From Actinomycetes bacterium (GTDB lineage Bacteria > Actinomycetota > Acidimicrobiia > Acidimicrobiales > JAJYPT01), in contig JAJYPT010000063.1 in NCBI GenBank assembly GCA_021795135.1, positions 1 to 9,250 on the forward strand: 9,250 nucleotides of DNA. The letters are read 5' to 3'. Below the pieces are notes generated by a model, which was not told where the DNA came from, did not search any database, and saw nothing but the letters and a program-made list of their open reading frames with translations. Below are positions 1 through 5,903 of this stretch, piece by piece. How positions within the stretch are numbered: the stretch's first letter is position 1; each line of letters begins with the position of its first letter. A program made the translations under genes and the position numbers.

Positions 1-783
1 AGTCCTGCTTATAAAATTGGAATCGGCCAAGGATATTTAGGAATAGGTGTAGGGGTCTATGATAAAGTTCTTCCTTCTGTTGCTGCTTATAAATCTGGCT
101 TTAGAATAGTTAGAAATGGCAAGTATGTAAATATCAAGGGAAAACGTTATTTTCCACCAAAAGATAATACTACCTCTATAACAGATCCAGCAGTTGCAGC
201 TGATTCAACTGGAGCTATATCAGATACCTCATCATCTGCTAAATCTTTGACATGGATGCAAAAACTTACCATGAAAGGAAGAGGCGAATTTGCTGGGACA
301 CGCTATTTAGCAAATGGTTCTGAAATGACTCAATTGACCAAAGTAGGTGCTTCGGTCAAAGAATCGGTTGGGTCATTATCTAAAACTGGACTTGGAAGAG
401 TTGGACTTGGGCTTGCAGTCGTACCAGATATAGTCAATTATTCGCCTTGGGGAACTCATTCTAAAGTTGGTTATGCCTCTAACCGCTTTGTAATCTCAAC
501 AGGGGTAGATGTAGGCTCAACAGTTGCAACTACAGCTATTTCTGGAGCAGTAGCTCCTGTTGCCTCTGCAGGGGCAGGAGCTCTATCTGCTGCGATCACT
601 GGAGCAGAAGTTGGTTCTGTGGTTCCAGTGGTGGGAACTGTTGCAGGTTTTGTAGTTGGAGTAGGGATAAATTATGTATTTAGCAATATTGATTTTGGAA
701 AACATACCCTTCGCCAAGATTTAATTTCAGGCGCAACTTCTGTTGCACGTTCCATAGAGCACACTGTTGGTAGTTGGTTTTAG
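1..783 (+). CDS. C-terminal part of a probable secreted polymorphic toxin (LXG/type VII-like), 5' end outside the window
   Basis: The frame is open from base 1 to the TAG at 781-783, so these 260 residues are the tail of a longer protein. The TTG at 247 is an internal codon, not a start. Seen: a polar, repeat-poor part (about residues 1-140), a stretch around residues 56-80 rich in Ser/Thr/Asp, then a long Gly/Ala/Val/Ser-rich segment (about residues 163-227, bases 487-681) with small residues spaced like a glycine zipper, and a short amphipathic tail ending ARSIEHTVGSWF. Known: similar Gly/Ala C-termini occur in type VII-secreted LXG toxins, and staphylococcal TspA is a membrane-depolarising example with a polytopic membrane immunity partner. 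Inferred: this is a membrane-acting toxin C-terminus neutralised by the protein encoded next. The N-terminal secretion domain cannot be seen, so a surface or phage tail-tip protein is still possible. Confidence 0.6.
   Translation, partial: SPAYKIGIGQGYLGIGVGVYDKVLPSVAAYKSGFRIVRNGKYVNIKGKRYFPPKDNTTSITDPAVAADSTGAISDTSSSAKSLTWMQKLTMKGRGEFAGTRYLANGSEMTQLTKVGASVKESVGSLSKTGLGRVGLGLAVVPDIVNYSPWGTHSKVGYASNRFVISTGVDVGSTVATTAISGAVAPVASAGAGALSAAITGAEVGSVVPVVGTVAGFVVGVGINYVFSNIDFGKHTLRQDLISGATSVARSIEHTVGSWF
487..681 (+). other. Glycine-zipper-like hydrophobic segment of the toxin-like protein
   Basis: About 65 codons encode almost only Gly, Ala, Val, Ser, Thr and Ile, with small residues recurring every three to four positions and one VVPVVGTVAGFVVGVG block. 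There are almost no charged residues except D and E near positions 170 and 203 of the partial protein. This composition suits tightly packed membrane helices or a pore-forming hairpin. It is the main basis for proposing a membrane target. Confidence 0.55.
744..781 (+). repeat. 38-base exact direct repeat, copy 1 (3' end of toxin-like gene)
   Basis: Bases 744-781 are identical to 1636-1673. They encode the last dozen residues (ARSIEHTVGSWF) of the toxin-like protein. Weaker similarity continues downstream into the intergenic stretch (GAAATAA, then ATTCAAAAAAG) as far as about 810. Confidence 0.9.
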
Positions 784-807
784 AAATAAGTATTGTTATA
801 TTCAAAA

Positions 808-814
808 AAGAGGA
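808..814 (+). promoter_or_regulatory. Shine-Dalgarno site that sets the start of the candidate immunity gene
   Basis: AAGAGGA lies five bases before TTG 820-822, the standard spacing. An earlier in-frame TTG at 793 has no such site, so 820 is preferred. The matching place in the degenerate second copy (about 1700) reads AAAAAAGGCAA and has lost the motif. Confidence 0.7.
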
Positions 815-819
815 ATTCT

Positions 820-1500
820 TTGGATAAAAAACCTGGATTGAATAAAACTAAATCAACCAAACAAGAAGCTGAGTCAGAGCTGTTGGCTAATCAGGGCAGT
901 GTGATGCCTTTAAGGAATTTTTTACTGTTATCGATATTTCCAGGCATCTTAGGATTGTTATTCACTGGTATCCCTTCTTACATTAGTTCTTATATGCATA
1001 TCTATCTTGTATTTATGACTATAGATTTAGTAGCTGGGATCGTAGTAGTCAAGACAAGTAAGAAACTGCAAGATCCCCCTATGTTGAAATATTTACTTTT
1101 TCAATTTTATTTTGCAGGTATTTGGGCTGTACTAGGTGCTTGGAGGGTAGTAAATTTTCAAATTGGCTTAGGTATTTTATATTGGGGAATCTTTTTATCT
1201 GCTTTTGTTATTGGAAAACTATTTGGACTCCAAATTGGTACTGCAATTGTTTTTCCAGAACGTTCTTCAAATAAAGTAGCAAATACGATAGCTATTTTAT
1301 TTGTGGCAATAGGTTCATTGTCTGGATTGGGATATGGCATGGTGAGGATGGTAGATTTCTTAGATCCTCATTCAGCTAATGCAATACTTAGTGTATTTAT
1401 GTTGTTACTTACTTCATTGTTAACTCTGATATTCTTTTCTTTTAGCAGCGGGGGCAAAAAGAAAAAAAGACTAGAACAACAACATCTATCTAGTACTTGA
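820..1500 (+). CDS. Six-helix membrane protein, candidate immunity protein for the upstream toxin
   Basis: Start chosen at TTG 820 because of the AAGAGGA site five bases upstream, giving 226 residues. Seen: a charged, Lys-rich N-terminus (residues 1-30), six predicted hydrophobic helices (about 33-51, 58-77, 89-108, 115-133, 153-171, 186-208) and a basic GGKKKKR C-terminal tail at 211-217. By the positive-inside rule both ends are probably cytoplasmic. I recognise no named family and see no catalytic motif. It starts 36 bases after the toxin-like stop codon on the same strand, so co-transcription is likely. Inferred: immunity protein. Membrane-depolarising type VII toxins are known to pair with polytopic membrane immunity proteins such as TsaI, and the position fits. 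An unrelated membrane protein or a secretion accessory cannot be excluded. Confidence 0.55.
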   Translation: MDKKPGLNKTKSTKQEAESELLANQGSVMPLRNFLLLSIFPGILGLLFTGIPSYISSYMHIYLVFMTIDLVAGIVVVKTSKKLQDPPMLKYLLFQFYFAGIWAVLGAWRVVNFQIGLGILYWGIFLSAFVIGKLFGLQIGTAIVFPERSSNKVANTIAILFVAIGSLSGLGYGMVRMVDFLDPHSANAILSVFMLLLTSLLTLIFFSFSSGGKKKKRLEQQHLSST

Positions 1501-1506
1501 GTAGAA

Positions 1507-1675
1507 GGAGTTCTAATAGGAATAGTTGTTTGGGTAACCCCAGTTGGATTTGGTACAGGAGTAGATCTTTAGTGATTACCATTTTCTGAAAAACAGGACT
1601 CTTTTTCAAGATATAATCTCAGGTCTAACTCCTGCTGCACGTTCCATAGAGCACACTGTTGGTAGTTGGTTTTGA
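1507..1675 (+). pseudogene. Degenerate second copy of the toxin C-terminal tail
   Basis: The stretch 1565-1675 reads in frame IFSDYHFLKNRTLFQDIISG and then ends ARSIEHTVGSWF before TGA 1673-1675. It aligns along its whole length with the tail of the upstream toxin-like protein (VFSNIDFGKHTLRQDLISG, then the same ending), apart from one extra residue. Upstream, 1507-1563 encodes a Gly/Val-rich run (GVLIGIVVWVTPVGFGTGV) resembling the end of the glycine-rich segment, but in another frame. An apparent deletion of about 11 bases near 1564 and a TAG at 1562-1564 separate the two parts. No start or ribosome site is visible. It lies right behind the candidate immunity gene, where orphan C-terminal cassettes of polymorphic toxins are often found. 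Confidence 0.75.
1636..1673 (+). repeat. 38-base exact direct repeat, copy 2 (in the degenerate toxin tail)
   Basis: Identical to 744-781. The following bases (GAAATAA...TTATTCAAAAAAG, to about 1700) still resemble the spacer after copy 1 and then diverge where tnpB-derived sequence begins. The flanking protein-level similarity shows that the repeat is part of a duplicated gene end, not a free-standing site. Confidence 0.9.
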
Positions 1676-1725
1676 AATAAAATAGTCTTATTCAAAAAAG
1701 GCAATATCTATCCTGATCATTTGAC

Positions 1726-2034
1726 TTGACCACTATTGTCCAATGGCAAGCAACAAAGACAGGAAAACAAGTTGTAGTACTTCCTGCTTATGATACAACA
1801 CAAAAATGTAGTAGTTGTGGGGCAAAAGCCAAGCCTCGCATAGAATTGTCGGATAGGGTATTTAATTGTAAAACTTGTGGATTGGTCTTAGATCGAGACC
1901 GCAACGCTGCAAGAAACTTAAACCCTGTTCGTACTGGAGTATTTTTGGGCGGGGCTAATCCCAAAAATATTGTAGTTCCAGTGGATGATGACAGCAATAA
2001 GTCCAAGGTTTGTGCGCAAACCTTGGCAGCTTGA
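1726..2034 (+). pseudogene. tnpB: 3' remnant of an IS200/IS605-family tnpB (RNA-guided nuclease) gene
   Basis: The frame encodes about 102 residues, against roughly 370-430 for complete TnpB. Seen: the segment GKQVVVLPAYDTTQKCSSCG, the four-Cys zinc ribbon (C28, C31, C48, C51 counted from the TTG at 1726) and the RuvC-III motif DRDRNAARN, which carries the last catalytic Asp (D58). These are the standard end of TnpB. The first two RuvC acidic residues and the DNA-recognition domains are missing, and a TGA at 1714-1716 closes the frame upstream. TTG 1726 has no ribosome site, so this is unlikely to be translated as a working nuclease. The sequence before about 1740 is not TnpB-like and marks the break point against the toxin-tail remnant. 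No tnpA is present. Confidence 0.85.
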
Positions 2035-2073
2035 GTCCTAGAATCCCACGACTTTAGTCGTGGGAGTAGTCAA
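2003..2073 (+). ncRNA. Probable omega/re-RNA 3' scaffold of the TnpB remnant
   Basis: Two perfect hairpins lie in tandem: a 10-base-pair stem 2003-2012/2017-2026 (CCAAGGTTTG, loop TGCG) inside the end of the tnpB frame, and a 9-base-pair stem 2045-2053/2056-2064 (CCCACGACT with its complement) in the right end. Known: TnpB guide RNAs derive from the 3' end of tnpB plus the right end, and the guide is the sequence just beyond the right end. Here the guide would begin at about 2074. The 5' boundary and whether it is transcribed are unknown. Confidence 0.55.
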
Positions 2074-2252
2074 CCTATTGTTTTTGATAGTTTTCGAGTA
2101 GCGGTACGAAGATTTCTTTCTACTTCATAAAGACTATTGGCAACATCTTCACGCTTTTCTCGATCAAATTCTTCTGCAATATTAGATACCCGCTTCAATA
2201 AATCTTCTAATGCTGTATTTATTGATGATAATTCACTTATAGAAGCAACCAT
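2070..2252 (-). CDS. Small helical protein of unknown function, 3' end possibly cut by the IS right end
   Basis: ATG at 2252-2250 has AAAGGTGA upstream (plus-strand 2265-2272), 12 bases from the start, which supports expression. The 60-residue product is acidic/basic mixed and has no membrane segment. It is almost entirely helix-forming, with heptad-like Leu/Ile/Val spacing (residues about 6-58), so a short coiled coil or helical hairpin is likely. I do not recognise a family with certainty. It diverges from hisD with 62 bases between starts. The stop codon (plus 2070-2072) and most of the last Gly codon lie in the presumed right end of the IS fragment, so the original C-terminus may have been longer or different. 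No function can be assigned. Confidence 0.65.
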   Translation of the reverse strand: MVASISELSSINTALEDLLKRVSNIAEEFDREKREDVANSLYEVERNLRTATRKLSKTIG

Positions 2253-2264
2253 AGTTGTATTATT

Positions 2265-2272
2265 TCACCTTT
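2265..2272 (-). promoter_or_regulatory. Shine-Dalgarno site of the small minus-strand gene
   Basis: On the minus strand this reads AAAGGTGA, complementary to the 16S anti-SD, 12 bases before the ATG at 2252. The spacing is slightly long. It is the main evidence that the 60-codon frame is a real gene. Confidence 0.5.
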
Positions 2273-2314
2273 AGACGTCTTTATTTTTGACAACGACAGT
2301 TAGAATAGGTCTAG

Positions 2315-3598
2315 ATGCTTAAAACACTTGATTTGAGAGGAAAATCTGAAGGATTAACTGAAAATCTTCCTCGCCCTAGTATTTCTCAAAATTTACCTAT
2401 AGATGTAGTTCAAGACATCATATCTCAAGTCAAAGACAAAGGTGATGCTGCTTTAGTGGACTACACCAAACGCTTTGATGGAGTTAGCCTTGATCATCTT
2501 GAGGTAGACCAACAAGAATTAAAACAAGCTTTTGAATCTCTTCCTCAAGATTTGAGACAGGCTTTAGTTGCAACGAGAGAATCGATACGTGATTTTCATG
2601 AACACCAAAAAAATGACCCTAAAACTTATATGCGAGATGGGGTAGTCGTAAGGGAAATTTTAAAGCCAGTAAAAAGGGCAGGATGTTATGTCCCTGGAGG
2701 AAGAGCTTCTTATCCCTCAACGGTTTTGATGACTGCTATTCCGGCTCTAGTAGCTGGGGTAAAAGAAGTAATTGTTTGTGTGCCTCCTGATAAAGATGGA
2801 AAGGTATCTCCAGTTACTTTAGGGGCTGCTTATTGTGCGGGAGTACATAGAGTTTTTTCTGTGGGGGGAGCCCAAGCAGTTGCAGCTATGGCTTTTGGAA
2901 CTGAATCTGTGCCAAAAGTAGATGTCATAGCTGGACCGGGAAATATTTATGTATCTTTAGCCCAACGACAAGTTGCTGGGCAAGTTGGAGTCCCATCTGC
3001 ATTTGCTGGACCATCTGAGGTGGTTGTTATAGCAGATGAGACGACTAATTATGATTATGCTGCCATAGATGTTGTGGTTCAAGCAGAACATGGTCCTCAC
3101 GGTCTTGCTTGGTTGATTACTTGGTCGGCTCAAGCCGGTGAAAAAATCAATAATGCTATTGAAAAACTAGTTGAACTATCTCCTAGAAAGCAAGAGATAA
3201 TATCTACCCTAGAAGAAGGTGGATATATTGTTTTGGTTGATGGACCCGAACAAGCTATGCAAATATCTAATGAGATTGCTCCTGAACACTTAGAACTTAT
3301 GAATAGTGATCCTGAATCTTTGGTTGAGATGATTACCAATGCCGGAGCAATTTTTATGGGTCCTTACTCGCCTGCAAGTGTAGGAGATTATATAGCAGGA
3401 CCAAGTCATGTGCTTCCAACCTATGGATCAGCTCATTTTGCTAGTGCTTTGGGAATAGATGATTTTATTAAACATTTACATGTAATTGAACTTGATCAAC
3501 AGGGCTTGAATAAAGTTGCTCCTCATGTGGTAGCTATCGCTCAAGCAGAAGGTCTCGTTGCTCATAGTGAATCTGTAAGGCTGAGATGGAAAGGATAG
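2315..3598 (+). CDS. hisD: Histidinol dehydrogenase
   Basis: Catalyses the last two steps of histidine synthesis, L-histidinol to L-histidine with two NAD+, in the cytoplasm. The 427 residues match the family's usual length (about 430). Seen: zinc ligands Q256 and H259 in QAEHGPHG, D358 in SVGDYIAGPSH and H417 in VAHSES, plus the catalytic pair E324-H325 in APEHLEL. The GPGNIYV and AGPSEVVVIAD blocks are also present. These correspond to E. coli Q259, H262, D360, H419, E326 and H327. The start at ATG 2315 gives the usual opening LKTLDLRG. The upstream ribosome site is weak (AGGT 2307-2310), and the transcript could be short-leadered or leaderless. First gene of a six-gene his cluster, overlapping hisC by 13 bases. 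Confidence 0.97.
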   Translation: MLKTLDLRGKSEGLTENLPRPSISQNLPIDVVQDIISQVKDKGDAALVDYTKRFDGVSLDHLEVDQQELKQAFESLPQDLRQALVATRESIRDFHEHQKNDPKTYMRDGVVVREILKPVKRAGCYVPGGRASYPSTVLMTAIPALVAGVKEVIVCVPPDKDGKVSPVTLGAAYCAGVHRVFSVGGAQAVAAMAFGTESVPKVDVIAGPGNIYVSLAQRQVAGQVGVPSAFAGPSEVVVIADETTNYDYAAIDVVVQAEHGPHGLAWLITWSAQAGEKINNAIEKLVELSPRKQEIISTLEEGGYIVLVDGPEQAMQISNEIAPEHLELMNSDPESLVEMITNAGAIFMGPYSPASVGDYIAGPSHVLPTYGSAHFASALGIDDFIKHLHVIELDQQGLNKVAPHVVAIAQAEGLVAHSESVRLRWKG

Positions 3599-4650
3599 CT
3601 CCTCGTCGAGACGTAGCTTTGATGAAGGGGTATCATTCTGCCCAAGTAGATGTTGAGGTTCGTCTAAATACAAATGAATCTCCTTATCCTCCTCCTTTGG
3701 AATGGAAACAGGCTTTAGCACAACAAATCGAAAAGATTGATTTCAATCGATATCCTGATCGTAGTGCTTGGCAATTGCGTAGTGAAATTGCCAAATTGCA
3801 TAAAGTAGAACCTGAACAAGTGTTTTGTGGCAACGGTTCCAATGAAGTACTTCAAGCTATTTTATTAGCCTTTGGAGGTGCTTCTAGAACAGCTTTGGTT
3901 TTTGAGCCTACATATGCTCTTCATTCTCACATAGCGCGAATAACTCAAACTAATGTAGCCATAGCTCAACGAGACGAAAATTTTTCTATCAATTTAGATT
4001 CTTTAGTCAAAGAGATAGAACAAGCTAAGCCATCAGTTAGTTTTTTTTGCTCTCCAAATAACCCAACGGGTATGGTTGACTCTCCCCAAGTATTAGACGT
4101 TGGTCTAAAACAAAATTCAGGTTTGGTAGTTGTAGACGAAGCCTATGGACAATTTTCTTCTTTTTCTGCTCTTTCTCTATTTGACGAAGAACTACCCTTA
4201 GCAGTAGTTCGTACTTTTTCTAAAACCTGGTCTATGGCTGCTAGTCGTTTGGGTTACATGATAGCTCCAACTTGGGTAGTCCAAGCTTGTGAATCAGTCA
4301 TATTGCCCTATCATTTAGATGCTTTAAAACAACAAGCTGGAATATTGGCATTGAAGTTTGAAAAAGAGATGCAACAGCGAGTAAATGAGCTTGTGGATCA
4401 AAGAAACCTATTGTTTGCAAAGTTAGAAGAATTAGACTTACAACTTTGGCCCTCTGAGGCTAATTTTATCTTATTCCGACCATTAAAAATGTCTGGTTAT
4501 AGACTTTGGGAAGAGCTCCTGAAGCGTTCAATTTTAGTAAGAGACTGTAGCTCTTGGCCTAGATTGGATAACTGTTTGCGAGTGAGCATTGGGACTCCAC
4601 AAGAAAATAACATTTTTATACAAGCCCTACAAGAGGTCTTAAATGAATGA
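3586..4650 (+). CDS. hisC: Histidinol-phosphate aminotransferase
   Basis: PLP-dependent class I/II aminotransferase converting imidazole-acetol phosphate and glutamate to L-histidinol phosphate and 2-oxoglutarate. 354 residues, normal for the family. Seen: RLNTNESPYPPP near residue 25, the CSPNNPTG motif (N159 contacts the cofactor), D184 in VVDEAYGQF (pyridine nitrogen partner), the Schiff-base lysine K213 in RTFSKTWS, and R332 in CLRVSIGTP (substrate carboxylate/phosphate end). The start at 3586 overlaps the end of hisD by 13 bases and is preceded by TAAGG (3576-3580) five bases away, which suggests translational coupling. The LPYHLDALKQ and WPSEANFILFRP wording recalls actinobacterial HisC. 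That is an impression, not a search result. Confidence 0.96.
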   Translation: MERIAPRRDVALMKGYHSAQVDVEVRLNTNESPYPPPLEWKQALAQQIEKIDFNRYPDRSAWQLRSEIAKLHKVEPEQVFCGNGSNEVLQAILLAFGGASRTALVFEPTYALHSHIARITQTNVAIAQRDENFSINLDSLVKEIEQAKPSVSFFCSPNNPTGMVDSPQVLDVGLKQNSGLVVVDEAYGQFSSFSALSLFDEELPLAVVRTFSKTWSMAASRLGYMIAPTWVVQACESVILPYHLDALKQQAGILALKFEKEMQQRVNELVDQRNLLFAKLEELDLQLWPSEANFILFRPLKMSGYRLWEELLKRSILVRDCSSWPRLDNCLRVSIGTPQENNIFIQALQEVLNE

Positions 4651-5281
4651 ATCAAAACAAAGTTCTAATTTAGATTTAAATACTCCTTTAATTCGAAAAG
4701 CTTATCGTAAGCGTCAAACAAAAGAAACGACTATAGAATTAGACCTTTGTTTGGATGGACAAGGAATAGCAGAGATATCTACAGGACTTCCTTTTTTTGA
4801 CCATATGTTGAACCAATTATCCAAACATGGTTCTTTTGATTTGTTGTTGAAAGTAAGAGGAGATTTAGAAGTAGATGCTCATCACAGCGTTGAAGATACC
4901 GGTATAGCCATAGGACAGGCTTTTGCTGATGCTGTGGGAGATAAAAAAGGGATACAACGTTTTTCTTCTATATCTCTTCCTTTGGATGAAGCTTTGATAG
5001 ATGTGGCTCTAGATGTATCTGGGAGGCCCTTTTTGGTCTATGAGGTAAATTTTCCTATCGATACTCATCTACTTGGTACTCCTGGTTTTGATCCACAGCT
5101 AGCAGAGGAATTTTGGAGAGCTTTTGTAGATTCTGCAGGCATAACTTTACATATTCGTAGTATTTCAGGACGAAATACTCACCATATTTTAGAAGCTTGT
5201 TTCAAAGCTGTAGCTAGAACACTCAAACAAGCTTTAGTAATAGAGGGCAATTCCATTCCATCTACCAAGGGATCGCTTTGA
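4643..5281 (+). CDS. hisB: Imidazoleglycerol-phosphate dehydratase
   Basis: Dehydrates imidazole glycerol phosphate to imidazole-acetol phosphate with two bound Mn2+ ions. This is the single-domain bacterial form: no HAD phosphatase domain as in E. coli HisB is present. Seen: FFDHML (D53, H54), KHG (H62), the metal motif HHSVED at residues 80-85 and the duplicated half-motif HHILEACFK at 180-188 with H180, H181 and E184. It ends in the conserved PSTKG signature. 212 residues, about 12-15 longer than typical because of a polar N-terminal extension. The start is supported by AAGAGGT at 4631-4637, five bases upstream, and it overlaps hisC by 8 bases in ATGAATGA. Confidence 0.96.
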   Translation: MNESKQSSNLDLNTPLIRKAYRKRQTKETTIELDLCLDGQGIAEISTGLPFFDHMLNQLSKHGSFDLLLKVRGDLEVDAHHSVEDTGIAIGQAFADAVGDKKGIQRFSSISLPLDEALIDVALDVSGRPFLVYEVNFPIDTHLLGTPGFDPQLAEEFWRAFVDSAGITLHIRSISGRNTHHILEACFKAVARTLKQALVIEGNSIPSTKGSL

Positions 5282-5306
5282 TAGGTATTCGAGTAGAGGT
5301 ATGTAG

Positions 5307-5903
5307 ATGATAGCTATTTTAGATTATGGCATTGGGAATTTACGTTCTGCCCAAAAGGCTTTACAAAAAGTAGGGGCAACAGCAGAGATGATAACTGATC
5401 CCAAACAAGCTATGCAAGCCGATGCTGTAGTGTTGCCAGGAGTGGGAGCTTTTGGAAATTGCATGCAGGCTTTACACCGTTGTGGTCTAGATCAAGTAGT
5501 TGTAGATTCTATTGAGGCAGGTAAACCATTTTTAGGCATCTGTGTAGGTATGCAGATGCTTTATAAAGGTTCTGAAGAGACTTCTCAGGTGCAAGGGCTA
5601 GGGATCATAGATGCAATGGTGAGAAGACTTCCCCAAGGACAAAAGATTCCTCAGATGCAGTGGAACCAGCTTACAGTAGATCCTTTATCATCCTCATTTG
5701 GATTTTTGAACCAGGCTTGGGTCTATTTTGTTCATTCTTTTGCTCCTGAATACAGCCCAGAGGCTGTTGCAAGTTGTGATTATGGTTCTAAAGTAGTAGC
5801 AGCTATAGAAAAAGATAATATCTGGGCTACTCAGTTCCATCCCGAAAAGTCTGGAAAATGGGGACTTGCTCTGTTGGAAAAATTTGCAAGGCTAGCTAGA
5901 TAA
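5307..5903 (+). CDS. hisH: Imidazole glycerol phosphate synthase, glutaminase subunit
   Basis: Class I glutamine amidotransferase that frees ammonia from glutamine and passes it to HisF. The complex makes IGP and AICAR from PRFAR. 198 residues, typical. Seen: opening IAILDYGIGNLRS, oxyanion strand PGVGAFG, nucleophile C79 in LGICVGMQML, and H178/E180 in ATQFHPEKSG completing the triad. The MQWNQL and WVYFVHSF stretches are characteristic of HisH, separating it from other amidotransferases. AGAGGT (5295-5300) sits six bases before the ATG. The 25-base gap after hisB is the only real gap in the operon and holds just this ribosome site. The stop overlaps the hisA start (TAATG). Confidence 0.96.
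   Translation: MIAILDYGIGNLRSAQKALQKVGATAEMITDPKQAMQADAVVLPGVGAFGNCMQALHRCGLDQVVVDSIEAGKPFLGICVGMQMLYKGSEETSQVQGLGIIDAMVRRLPQGQKIPQMQWNQLTVDPLSSSFGFLNQAWVYFVHSFAPEYSPEAVASCDYGSKVVAAIEKDNIWATQFHPEKSGKWGLALLEKFARLAR

Larger units (their letters stand above)
1726..2073 (+). mobile_element. Right-end fragment of an IS200/IS605-family (IS605/IS1341-like) element
   Basis: Consists of the tnpB 3' remnant followed by a conserved-looking right end. The bases after the stop contain GAATC, a hairpin built around GACTTTAGTC, then GGGAGTAGTCAA. This closely resembles what I recall of the ISDra2 right end (GAATC, ACTTTAGT hairpin, GAGGTTCAA), so the element probably ends at about 2073. The left end, tnpA and most of tnpB are gone. 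A copy without its left end should not move by itself. Confidence 0.75.

Noticed and set aside
247..249. TTG as the start of a 178-residue protein
   Set aside because: The same frame is open back to base 1, the upstream codons look like normal coding sequence, and there is no ribosome site before 247.
793..795. TTG as the start of the candidate immunity protein
   Set aside because: It lacks a ribosome site and would put the AAGAGGA motif inside the gene. TTG 820 has ideal spacing.
1788..2006. Minus-strand 72-codon frame opposite the tnpB remnant
   Set aside because: It lies antisense to a clear TnpB zinc-ribbon coding sequence and has no independent support.
2287..2292. Perfect TTGACA as a -35 box for hisD
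   Set aside because: No -10 box at 16-18 bases; that position overlaps the hisD start codon, and TAGAAT is only eight bases away.
3130..3721. Minus-strand open frames across hisD and hisC (69 and 81 codons)
   Set aside because: Shadows of well-supported genes, with no ribosome sites and no recognisable protein features.
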